Below, in pieces: positions 44,240-54,500 of a stretch of DNA of 54,872 nt. The stretch comes from Neolecta irregularis DAH-3 (taxonomy: Eukaryota; Ascomycota; Neolectomycetes; Neolectales; Neolectaceae), in contig LXFE01000464.1 of assembly GCA_001929475.1 (NCBI GenBank), positions 1 to 54,872 on the forward strand. Reading direction: 5' to 3'. Position 1 is the stretch's first letter. Each line of letters opens with the position of its first letter. A program made the translations under genes and the position numbers. The notes under the pieces were generated by a model. It had not been told where the DNA came from. It saw only the letters and a program-made list of their open reading frames with translations, and searched no databases.

Positions 44240-45513
44240 CTTGAAAAATTAAAGGGAGGATTTCCAAAAATGGCACCTAGTGTGAGTTGATTTCGCGTAT
44301 ACTCCAGTTCGTCTTAGACTGATAATTGGATGTCCTAGGATTGTTGCAAGCTATGTGCTTAGAAGTAGGATAAGACAAAGTGTTATAACTAGCCTAAGTA
44401 TTCGTACTTCTTACAAGGGACATACCTAGCCTAAGTATTTGTACTTGGCTAGGAATATCTAACTTCCGCCTTCATATACTTCCTGTCAAGCCACCTTGCC
44501 GTATTGGTAAGATATACCCTTTGGGTATATCCTTAAAATTCCACAGAATAGAGTAACTAGCTCTATTCAGCAGTCGGTTGTCGACTCGAGTGAAACACAG
44601 GTCTACTTATACAATACTCTATCCGAAGCCCTGTTCTCACTACCGGGCGCCTTTTCCATGGATCTTTTCTACCTTACTTGAACGTATTCTACATTTGGTT
44701 GCTGAAAATCCGTTTACTTTCGGCTGCTGCTGCTGCTGTCCTTTTTGTGTCTATTTGTGTATCCGTCTCGAGGGTTGGAATAGAGATATCAGTATGGGGT
44801 AATACTCGATATGATTATCCAATAGGGTCCTTGGGTGTGAAATACTAGTATTTATGTAAATCCAGGGTCTCCGGGGCCTGCCATGGATGATATTAAGCAG
44901 TGAAGCTCAACAATAGACACTCGGACGGCGCGTACATATGCGTCGGCAGAGCTATCCTTGAAATATTCTTGAAGCAACATGTTACATTCCAGGCAAGAAA
45001 TGATGAAATTGCGTCTGAATTCAAATATGGGACCTATTCGTTCACGATTTGGAACAGCCGACGTATGACTAGCCATGTGGGTGGGTCTGCTAGTCTCGAC
45101 AGGCGATGCGGGCAAATTTCTAAATAGACAACTAAATACTCTGGAACCCACAGGGGGGAGTTCTCGGACTTCTATAGCGCCGGATTTTATTCAATGTTGA
45201 TGGGGATTATGGATGGAACATCCTTGTTATTTATCTGGACCGAAGATTCATAGCTGACACATCCACCACACCAATAAATAGCCGCCTCTTTGTTCCTGAC
45301 CAACACCCGCTTCGACTTTTGTGATCCAAGTTATTGTTTAGGCATTTCTGCTTTACCAATATCTTTGTATAGGCAGCTCTGCTTGACAAATTTCTTACTG
45401 CTGCTTGGAGGTCGTCAACCCCGATTCGGTAATCCCATTCATTGAGGCAGCTCATTCGCCATCTCTCTCGCTCCGCCATCGTTCTGCTCTACTCCTTCCT
45501 GTCAAACAGCGCC
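44240..45513. other. Gene-free stretch with short repeats
   Basis: About 1.3 kb with no exon accepted. It contains a direct repeat (listed separately), a CTG/CTGCTG run at about 44723-44738, and the PKA regulatory subunit promoter with a C/T-rich leader ending at 45513. A minus frame at 44852-45151 has no domain. Confidence 0.5.
44389..44445. repeat. 20-bp direct repeat pair with flanking inverted arms
   Basis: CTAGCCTAAGTATTCGTACT at 44389-44408 recurs as CTAGCCTAAGTATTTGTACT at 44426-44445, one mismatch in 20, 37 bp apart. The second copy is also bounded by CCTAGCC and GGCTAGG, a 7-bp inverted pair. It could be a factor-binding site or the footprint of a small element. Confidence 0.6.
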
Positions 45514-46812
45514 ATGGCACACGCAGCTGCTTACACTGCCATTCTCAACGAGTTAAACCGCGACATCTCCAGAGCTCAACCAAAAGATATCATCCAATTT
45601 TGCGCCAACTTCTTCAATCGGAAATTAGAATCTGAACGGGCTGAACGAATGGCAAATCCATGTATGTTCTGGAGTTTCATAAAGCTAACGAGTTCCAGCT
45701 GCTGAAACAAAGACCTCGCCATCCTTAGTAGCGCGTTCACCTACCCATCAGGCTTCTAGTCTTTCTGGGTCCCCACCTGCCTCAGGAAGCTCACTATTCC
45801 GAGGTCATCAAACCCAGGAAGCAGTACCAGCTCATTATAACCTTCTTCGACGAACTTCTGTCTCTGCCGAAAGTATGGTTCCAACAGCAGAGGACTATGT
45901 TCGTATCTCTATACCCAAGACGCAGTCTCAAATGGCACGAATCTCTCAATCAATAAGCAACAACCTTCTATTCAAAAATCTGGACGAAGATCAGCATAGA
46001 GACGTATTGGATGCTATGGCGGAGAAACGCATTCAAGCTAAAAATGAGGTCGTCATACGCCAAGGTGATGTCGGCGATTACTTTTACATTGTAGAAACAG
46101 GAGAATTCGATGTTTATGTTAAAGGTCCCCGTGATGAGGTTGGCAAGAAAGTCGCAAGTATCGTCAGCGGCGGCTCATTCGGAGAACTTGCACTGATGTA
46201 CAACGCTCCTCGAGCTGCCACGGTGATTTGTTCAAGTGAGGGCGGTGCTATATTGTGGGCATTAGACAGAATTACGTTCCGCAGAATTTTGATGGAGAAT
46301 ACTAGTCGAAAACGGAGAATGTATGAACATTTTTTGTCGACTGTTCCTATTTTGTCAAGTCTCGAGGGTTATGAACGGCAAAAAATCGCTGATGCTCTTG
46401 ACACGGTGGTTTATGCGGAAGGTAATACGGTAATCCGTCAGGGCGATATTGGCGAACAATTTTTCATCATTGAGTTTGGCGAAGCGAATGTTGTGAAAGA
46501 AGGTGAAGGAACTGTCGCCAGACTTGGCAAGGGTGATTATTTTGGAGGTAAACCCCCTCTTCTTCCTCCGTCTCACTTCTAGAACTCGCACTACTTAACG
46601 ATGCGCCCCGAGCTGCTACAGTTGTCGCAATCACGCGTTTAAAGGTTGCAACCCTTGGAAAACGAGCATTCAATCGACTTTTGGGGCCTGTTGTTGAAAT
46701 TATGAAACGTAAGGAACGGCAAATGCGAGGACCTCAGGCCGGTAACGAAGGAGACATCAGTCCTCGTGCAGGTGTTAGCAATGGACCGATGGCTCTCCAG
46801 TCAATTGCTTAA
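45514..46812 (+). CDS. PKAR: cAMP-dependent protein kinase regulatory subunit
   Basis: The 408-aa protein has three exons with introns of 37 nt (45662-45698) and 35 nt (46548-46582). An N-terminal dimerisation/docking helix ([20 protein letters not shown]) is followed by a Ser/Pro-rich linker and the inhibitor site [11 protein letters not shown], in which the Ser is phosphorylatable (type II-like). Two cyclic-nucleotide-binding domains follow; their phosphate-binding cassettes are [20 protein letters not shown] and, across intron 2, [18 protein letters not shown], both with the Glu and Arg that contact cAMP. The protein holds the catalytic subunits inactive until cAMP binds. Splice 2 falls inside the second cassette. 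The ATG at 45514 (GCCATGG) is a strong start. Confidence 0.95.
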
Positions 46813-47539
46813 AGTTATCGAATGTAGTGCTTTTAAATTTTTCAGTGCAATGGCTAGTTTGAGGTTTTTATTTATTTTTGAATTCGTGTGAGTAGATCTG
46901 GAAGTAAGGGTGATTAGTGTTTAGCTAGGTTTGTCTGTTATGAGTGCATCTTTAACATGAATGCCAGTACTTGGAAATAGTAATATTTCGAAGATTGGAT
47001 TTATGATGGAACAGCTACTGCACTTCGTGACACATGCAGGTTGCTACTGTCTGAAAGGCTGGGGTTCTTTCTGCCCTTTGATGATGTCAAGAAAAGAGAC
47101 AGGGGCGGATAATATTCCTCTATATAAAAGAACAGAACAGTATGTAGCTATATATCTCAGCTTCTACGTCGTCAAAGAGGTAAAATAAGCAATAAAGGGA
47201 AACAGAAAATGCTGCACTCCGAAAGCTACCTAGCGACTCCTCAGGCGTCCGGATACTCCCGATGATCGAGGATACTCCAGGGTAAACGACAGCCATAGGA
47301 CGAGGCTCTCCCTCCTTCCGACTTGTTGATGTTCTCAGGAACTGTAGGGGGCACGGATCCAGATGAGAAAGATAAGGACTGTAGGCAATAATGATTTGGG
47401 ATAGTGATATCGGAGTGGGGATAACGATGCATTATGTTGGCAACAGTAGTGCGTGGGCGCGGGAAATGTCCAAGGTACGACAACTTGAAATAATATTAAT
47501 CACATTCTACTCTATTAATACTACAGTGGTACTAGAGGG
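46813..47539. other. Gene-free stretch
   Basis: About 730 bp of 3' flank shared by the PKA regulatory subunit and the next minus gene. It contains the second copy of the dispersed repeat. Weak ORFs lack domains. Confidence 0.5.
47008..47068. repeat. Degenerate dispersed repeat, copy 2
   Basis: This partner of 30904-30963 shares GACACA-TGCAGG, TGCTACT-TCTGAAA and GC-GGG-TTCT blocks in the same order. See copy 1 for alignment and interpretation. Confidence 0.45.
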
Positions 47540-48436
47540 TTACAAACAACACTTGCTGGATGTAGGGTCTACTTCGTTGTTCAAATGTCTCATAAACATA
47601 ATACACTTATAACGGTCCTTGGTTTTCTTCCTAGAGACAATAGCCCCCATAATAGCAACAAATAACTCTCCCTTCTCATATCGTAGTGCAATCTTTAAAA
47701 CGTCATATCGTGACATGGCAAGTTCAATCGCGCCATCATGAATGAGCGTAGATATCCACATTGATATCATCTCAGAGTCGAGGATACCTGCAAGATAAAG
47801 TTCCACACAAAAAAGGCACAATGCCCGGTCTCCGAGCATATACCCTGATTGATTCAGCATACATGCTTCCAACTCTTTAATGAGTTCGCCTTTGAATTTA
47901 GAGGCTGTTTTGGCCATTCCTAAACGCGGTAGACGTGATAGCAATTCCACAATTTCAAATGTTGCTTCTTTAGGGTATAAGGAGCCAAAAATGAGCCACT
48001 CTTGACATGAATTAAATATTGGGGAGTATCTTATGTCTGCTTTCATTGAGAGAAGAGAAGGAGTTGGTGAATACACAATTTTTGGCCATCTTTCTCGAAG
48101 GTGAGAAGGGGGAGTTGAAGGCATATTGTTTAGGCGTGCTTGGGTTTGGGAGACAGGTATAGCTTTATTTGTGTCCTGGTTTGAAGAAGTCTTTTCAAAA
48201 CAAGGCAAAGCTTGGAATAGAGGAGATATGACTTCTTCCACTGTTTCTGGTGAGGAAAGAGTTGAGCAAAGATCCGGGGTTGGCCGCCTTTCCGGTTGTG
48301 CAAGAGGAGATTGATTTTGTTTGCATTGAACTTCTTCTAGTTGGAATGGAGCATCCAGTGATACTAATGAGATATCAGACTCTTTCATCATTGGTGGTGG
48401 GTTAGATTCCAAGTACCACGTGTGCAAGAAATTCAT
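47540..48436 (-). CDS. Unrecognised protein, helical C-terminal half
   Basis: This single-exon ORF of 298 aa starts at ATG 48436. The N-terminal half is Pro/Ser/Gln-rich and probably disordered (QNQSPLAQPERRPTPDLCS). The C-terminal half has a helical pattern with a conserved look: PIFNSCQEWLIFGSLYPKEA, TFEIVELLSRLPRLGM and ALCLFCVELYLAGILDSEMI, suggesting a helical-repeat fold. The C-terminus ends in SSKCCL. I recognise no family. It is head-to-head with bL34m, with only 31 bp between start codons. Confidence 0.6.
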   Translation of the reverse strand: MNFLHTWYLESNPPPMMKESDISLVSLDAPFQLEEVQCKQNQSPLAQPERRPTPDLCSTLSSPETVEEVISPLFQALPCFEKTSSNQDTNKAIPVSQTQARLNNMPSTPPSHLRERWPKIVYSPTPSLLSMKADIRYSPIFNSCQEWLIFGSLYPKEATFEIVELLSRLPRLGMAKTASKFKGELIKELEACMLNQSGYMLGDRALCLFCVELYLAGILDSEMISMWISTLIHDGAIELAMSRYDVLKIALRYEKGELFVAIMGAIVSRKKTKDRYKCIMFMRHLNNEVDPTSSKCCL

Positions 48437-48467
48437 AACCGCTTAATTGAACTCTCTGCTCTTCACA

Positions 48468-48794
48468 ATGCTATTATCAAGGCTTATGCCCAGGTATCGC
48501 TTTATATTTACTCATGCTCACACAACTAGAGCATTATTTTTCTCCTCAACCTTACGTCCCGCAGTCAGTCAATTAACTATTTCAATATCCCGCTTCAGGC
48601 CTAGTTCCCAGCCTTTCTCAAATCCCTTCAACAATATCCTGACTCGGCCAAGATGCTTTGGCAACGAGTATCAACCATCCATGCGTGTGCGAAAACGGAG
48701 ACACGGATTTCTTGCGCGTTTAAAATCGAAAAAGGGCGGAAGACGGATTCTCGAGCGGAGGAGAACAAAAGGAAGATACTATTTAACTCATTGA
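48468..48794 (+). CDS. MRPL34: Mitochondrial large-subunit ribosomal protein bL34m
   Basis: The single-exon gene encodes 108 aa. The last 45 residues are a bL34 domain: [20 protein letters not shown] followed by [20 protein letters not shown], with the YQPSxRxRKRxHGFxARxxxxxGRxILxxRRxKGR signature. The first 60 residues form a basic, Ser/Arg/Phe-rich mitochondrial targeting sequence ([20 protein letters not shown]). It belongs to the mitochondrial 54S ribosomal subunit. The ATG at 48468 is used; nothing upstream in frame is an ATG. The stop is 11 bp from the ZW10 stop on the other strand, so the two transcripts must overlap at their 3' ends. Confidence 0.95.
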   Translation: MLLSRLMPRYRFIFTHAHTTRALFFSSTLRPAVSQLTISISRFRPSSQPFSNPFNNILTRPRCFGNEYQPSMRVRKRRHGFLARLKSKKGGRRILERRRTKGRYYLTH

Positions 48795-48805
48795 CATGTA
48801 TATAT

Positions 48806-51391
48806 TCAACTACGTCTTAATTCTTCGATATTCTTCCTTCGGAGGTCACTCTCTGCGAACAAAGCCCGGAGTAAGGAGATCAATTCGTCATTGGAAAAGT
48901 CGACGAGGTTCCCGTCACGGTATTCGCTCATTATTTCAGACATTGTCCATTCGAGAATCTCTGCTAGCCACTGAAATTTAAACCAGCTAGGTGAATACAT
49001 CGCCGTTATCGCAGTCTTTCAGTCAGTCATTCGTTTGAAAGATCAAGTATACTCCATTGGAATCATCACCCGTTTGGAATAAAATTTCCAACTCGCCGAT
49101 TTTCTTGATAAATGAAGACAAATTTTTGGATTCTGGTTCAGAAATGTCTTTCAACATCTCGATATCCTGAATCATAGTGCTGCTAATCTCTTCCACTAAG
49201 AAACCCAACGATTTCAAGGTCACTGATTTCGAAAGAACTTTGTTCCATTCCCCAGTCAAAGAACGGATTAATTCGATACACCCCTGAACAGATGATTCGC
49301 AATCCTCCTGTCGAGTAGGAACTGTACAAGAAATGAAATTCTCTGCTTTCGATAATATCTTTTGAACCTGTGATTTCAAGGATTCCTGATTGGTCATTTA
49401 ACGTATCGATTAGACATACTAATTCATTGTTGTACCAGTCTGTTGCCAGGAAAAGCAATACATTAGCTTCTTTAAGGAAATTGACTTTAGATTTTTCGAA
49501 AGGATTCATGGAGCGGATATTGGAGGCGAGATACATGCAATCATTGCATGCGAGCATTGGATTTTCCGCGGCATATGTCAGGGGTGCCAAGGCTCGATAT
49601 AGAGTCAGCAGCGGGGGAATGATATTTAGAATATTCACTGGAGGTATTGAAATGACACTTTCGGCATAACTGTATCGTCAATTGAGGAATATGGGAGATG
49701 TACCGTTCTTTTTGGAGTTCTTCAAAATGATTTAGTACCTGACGTACCAGTTCAAGAATAGAATTTGGCAGCGACGAAATTGTGCATAATTCAACTTGCG
49801 GATCAGGAATTGATGCCGTGGAAAGATTCCGCGAATGCATATTGCGTGATTTTTTCTTTTCCTCTGTGTGGTGTTGGTCGTCCTCATTCCAGGCAGACCA
49901 TTCATCTTCATTCGCAATGTTTTCCTCTTCATCGATATCATCGCCAAAATCTAATCCCCATTCATCCAATTGGTCTTCCGCTATGGTAGATTGCTTCTCC
50001 GAGGTTTGCTTTTCATCCCAATCAGCATTCCAATCATCAGATTCATGGCGATTTGTAGATTCAACTTGATAAAGTACTTTTGACTGTTGATATGGAATCT
50101 TCTTCATGCCGGTCGACCCTTTGATCATCGCTTGTCGAGCTTGTATGAGCATTTTCTGTTTCGTTTTCGAGACCCAAACTGAGCCAGATCTCCCTACCCA
50201 ACTTCTCAAGTCATCATCTGCAGTCCAATGCAGATTTTCCAGGTATACCTCGAATTTTTCGACTTGTTGCAGTGTATAATTTGCTGATGGAAGATCATGG
50301 AGGTTTTCGGGGATGTAAGATGGGAGGATTTCACGGATAAGATGCGAATTGATTGTAGAAAGAAGGAGTGGAATTAGATGAGATGATGCAACACGTGGGA
50401 TGGCAGAGTCGATAAAAGATGCAAAGATCTTGAGGGAGTCGAATATGGTGATACTGGGATCGTTGTTATCTCGCAGAATATACCTTGAATCTTCCACGGT
50501 GAGCATCTTTGAATCTGGATTTGAGAGTAGTGGTCGGAGAATCAGTGTGTTGAGTCGACTGTAGAGTGATTTTACTAATTTGGGCAATTTTCCACCAGTC
50601 TCGAGGGCTCTCGCCGCGTCTTCAACAGTTGACTCGAACCCTGTAATTAGCATCAGACAATCGTACACTGTACCAGGGAGAATGAGAGCCCGGTCTGGAG
50701 ATGAATCAACCTTTACAAGTGTATTCCAAACACTCTCAGCCTTTTCAAATAAGACATTCTTTAAAGAATGGATGCGGTCTTGTATCGAGGCGCTCAAAAC
50801 AACCAGCTTTTTAGATTCTTGTATTGGCGAGAGTAACAGTTGTGCACGCTGCAAAAGATCTAGCGATCTGCAAAATTCGCTTGAAAGTAGCGCTGTATCC
50901 GCATCTTCACAAACATGATAAATACATTGCAACGTGGACAATTTCTCAATGATGGCTTCGTTGACGGACAAAGAAAAAAGGTGGCCTGTATAAGCAATAG
51001 CTTTCGCGTCTGCCTCATTTTCAAGTTGCTGATCTGTTATCGGTGGATTGAATTGGAAAGGTACGGAATGAGCCTGGCAAGCGAGTCTGAGTTTCTCTGT
51101 CTCGGATCTGATGGCTGAGTATTCCTCGTACTTGTGCAATACGCTCTGTTGGAAATCGTCATAGATTTCTCTATTTGTCTCGATCAGACGATCTATTTTA
51201 TCCTGAGGTTAGTCAAGTGGTGTGCAAAGGTGAACCCGGGTGGAACGAATGGCATTTTCGAGAGCTTCCGAAGCGGCATTACAGGTATTTTTGTCATTAA
51301 AGTCCTGCTCGAGCAGTCTATCTGGGAGGTCAAATGCAGTACGCGGCGAAGCAATAGCAGCAACGAGGGCGTCAGCAAGTGCCATGGCCAT
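48806..51391 (-). CDS. ZW10: ZW10/Dsl1 family tethering protein
   Basis: The 815-aa protein has five exons; introns are 33 nt (51203-51235), 34 nt (49670-49703), 34 nt (49386-49419) and 37 nt (49016-49052). ZW10/Dsl1 proteins act in Golgi-to-ER vesicle tethering and, in some lineages, at kinetochores. The N-terminal region has coiled-coil segments (KIDRLIETNREIYDDFQ), a middle SWVGRSGSVWVSKTKQKMLI, an acidic Trp-rich stretch (DDWNADWDEKQTSEKQ, DEWGLDFGDDIDEEE), and a helical C-terminus: IPPLLTLYRALAPLTYAAEN, CNDCMYLASNI, VNFLKEANVLLFLATDWYNN and a final WFKFQWLAEILEWTMSEIMS with ALFAESDLRRKNIEEL. The last motif is the diagnostic C-terminal box of fungal ZW10. Two ATGs (51391, 51385) open the protein. 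Confidence 0.88.
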
Positions 51392-51540
51392 GGCTGTCTC
51401 GGAAGTGAGTCGGGGATTCCCGGAACTGCACGTGTCGGAACGCACGTGTTGTTCAGACACGTGCGAAGTGAGTCGGGGGTTCCCGGAACTGCACGTGTCG
51501 TGCTTCGGCGACCTGTGTCGTGCTGTTTTTTTCTGTCACT
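51392..51540. promoter_or_regulatory. Divergent promoter with four CACGTG boxes in a duplicated 36-bp element
   Basis: Only 149 bp separate the ZW10 (minus) and M16 protease (plus) start codons. A 36-bp element starting GAAGTGAGTCGGGG occurs at 51402-51437 and 51465-51500 with one mismatch. CACGTG E-boxes lie at 51429-51434, 51443-51448, 51458-51463 and 51492-51497. Such palindromes bind bHLH factors (Cbf1, Pho4, SREBP classes). The duplication and dense spacing make real regulatory use likely. Confidence 0.75.
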
Positions 51541-54500
51541 ATGTTTTCCGAGTTGCCGCCGAATCCGCGCTTTGAGGTGGTCACTGCCTTTGACACGGTC
51601 TATGGAAACAGAATCACGCAATACCGCAGCAATCGCACTGGCTTGCATGCGATTGTTGTAGATGTCGATGTGTCAATTATTTCCTGTCACGCTGTCGTGG
51701 CTACCGAAAGCATTCTGCATCTCTGTATGCCATACTAATGCCAGTCCACGACGATTCAGGATGTCCGCATACGCTTGAACATCTCATTTTTCTCGGAAGT
51801 CGAAAATACCCGTATCACGGTATCCTCGATCTCCTCGCCAATAAGTCCTTTGCGCAGGGCACAAATGCTTGGACCGACACCGATAACACTGTCTACGATA
51901 TATACACCGCCAGTGAAGACGGGTTTCTCCGGATTCTGCCTATATACATCGACCACGTCTTATTCCCTGTACTCCAGCAAAGCGCTTTTACAACTGAAGT
52001 CTACCACGTCAACGGCACCGGAGAAGACGGCGGAGTGGTATTTTCAGAAATGCAGGGGACAGAGAATACAAGTAGTAGTCTTATGGCGCTCGAGTATGAA
52101 CTCGAAAGGTTATATTGACAATTAGGACCCAACGAACGCTTTTCCCACAAGGAAGCGGATATCGAAGCGAGACAGGCGGATTAATGGAGTCTCTTCGAGC
52201 TCTGGATAATGAAAAAATCAAAGAGTTTCATAAAAAGGCATATGTCCCGCGAAATCTAGCTATTGTGATCGTGGGGAAACTAGATCACGCGAATTTATTA
52301 AAAACTTTACAAGCGATGGACGATGACATTTCTCCAGACTTTCCGATGACTCGAGATTATCAGCGGTATAGTTACTTCTTTGTTTTCGCTAAGCATAGAC
52401 CGTGGGTTACTTCCCCAGCTACCAACCGACTATCAAAATCGACTTTGAAGAGTGTCGAGTTTCCTGATAAAGATGAAAGTATGGGCGAAGTCTGTATTTC
52501 CTGGCTCGGTCCATCTGCATTTGTATTTATCTCCTATTTATATCTAATTTTAGGATTTGGTGGATGCGACTGCTATTCTCATGATATGTTTATATCTCTG
52601 CGATTCGCCCATCGCGCCTCTTTCGAGGGAATTCATAGAAATTGAACACCCACTCTGTACCAGTTCGTCCTCCCCTGATTCCACTTCTTCCGCTTATGAT
52701 AGACATCTCTTTTGATATTTCCGAACGCCTTGAATCGTTGTGTACTTTGGAATTTTCTGCAGTGCCAACTGCTTTTCTACAATCTTTTGAATCGAAATTT
52801 TTCAGTGTTTTGGATACTGTTGTTCGAGATGGAGTTGATTTGGGTAGAATGACCATGTTGATCAACAAGGAAAAATTAAAAGTACGTTCATTGTTATCCT
52901 TTTTAATCAGCAAGAGCTTTGATGCAGTGGAGACGTCGCCGCATAATGGATTTACAACTTCTATTATCACTGCTGTATTGTACGGCGATGAGCAAGGCCA
53001 CGATTTAAAGAAATATCTGGTCGATTTAGAAGCATTTGATATTCTGTCAACCTGGACTCGAAGCCAATGGTCCTCGTCTCTTTCTCGGTGGTTTATTGAT
53101 CAACCCCATGTTACGATTTTGGCCACTCCGTCAAATGCAATGGCCAACCGCCTCGAAAAAGAAAATACACAACGTATACAAAATCGGATTACAGATCTTG
53201 GAAGAGAAAAACTCGAGGCTCTTGACCGAGATTTAGTGCTTGCCAAGAAAGAAAATGAGCGGCCTATACCGAATAGCATTCTCGCTGATTTTAGAATACC
53301 CGAGATTGAATCTATTCATTTTATTCAATCTGAGACGGCGAGGGTTGGATTAGGTAGACTCGATGGTGTCTTGTATGCGGGTCCAGGGAGTGCGCTGATT
53401 GATAGTGATAACCCCACTCAACGAGCAATGGACTCTCATCGAGATTTGAATTTATGGGTGCAGTTGGATGGTATGTTCTTTCAATAGCAACTTTTGAAAG
53501 ATATTCGTTCTCAATTTTTTAATGTCTACGTGTACATTTCGACGACGGGACTCGACGCACGACAACGACTTTTTGTTCCTCTCTTTCTCGACAACCTTTT
53601 CGTTAATCCAGTTACACGCAAGAACGGGGAAAAATTGACTTGGGAACGTGTTGTTGAAGCGCTCGATTTGGACTTTGTTGATTATGGTGCGTATTTGGGT
53701 GTCGGACAATCTTTTGAGGATTTGATTGTTGCTAAGGTGAAAGTTGCGGTATATTCGTTCTTGAAGGTGATTGAGATGTAGAAGGACAAGTATTTGGAAG
53801 CTGTGGACTGGATTTACGATATACTCGTGGTATGCCATCCTCTTTCTAAACTGACGACGAGGGGACGGAATTTGACGCAGAACGGTGTGCTTTGTGGGAA
53901 TATTGCTGATAACAGAGTTGGCGTTTCGTTGTCCAAGATGATTAATAATATCCCTGCGCAACGACGAGATGGAAGTGGAATGAGCTGGGCGCTATATTAC
54001 GATTTAATCCTGGATGAAAATAGATCGACGGCCAAGGCTTCGAATTTCCTTACCCAGGAGAAATTTCTTCACGAGATGGAACAAGTATTTGAACAGAATC
54101 CAAGCGATATTCTTTCTGGCTTGTGTGGGATTCAGAGGATTTGTATGTTTTGTGGAGACAATATTTACGCCCAGGTTGTCTTCCAGAAAACATGCGGGTG
54201 CATATAATTGGTCCGGTGGTTCAACTGGCGGATCCGTTGTCGCCGTGGGATATGTTCCGGTGCACGAAGGAAGTGACGCCAGTGCGGTATGCGCGAGATT
54301 TGCTTTCCGGCGTTGGGATGTGTCCGCGGCGAGTGGCGACTATTCTGGCGTTGCCGAGTATTGAGTCTTCGTTCTCGATCCACTTTTCGCGGGGGCCGCA
54401 AGATTGGCAGCATCCTGATTTGGCGGCGCTGCTAGTACTAGCCGAGTATCTCAGTCTTGTGGAGGGATATTTCTGGAAGGGGATCCGGGGAGCGGGGCTA

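Noticed and set aside
50580-50918. Plus-strand ORF inside ZW10
   Set aside because: Antisense shadow of a long conserved coding exon.
51134-51661. 175-codon plus-strand ORF over the ZW10 5' end
   Set aside because: It is antisense to ZW10 exon 1 and runs across the divergent promoter; part of it only reflects the 36-bp duplication.
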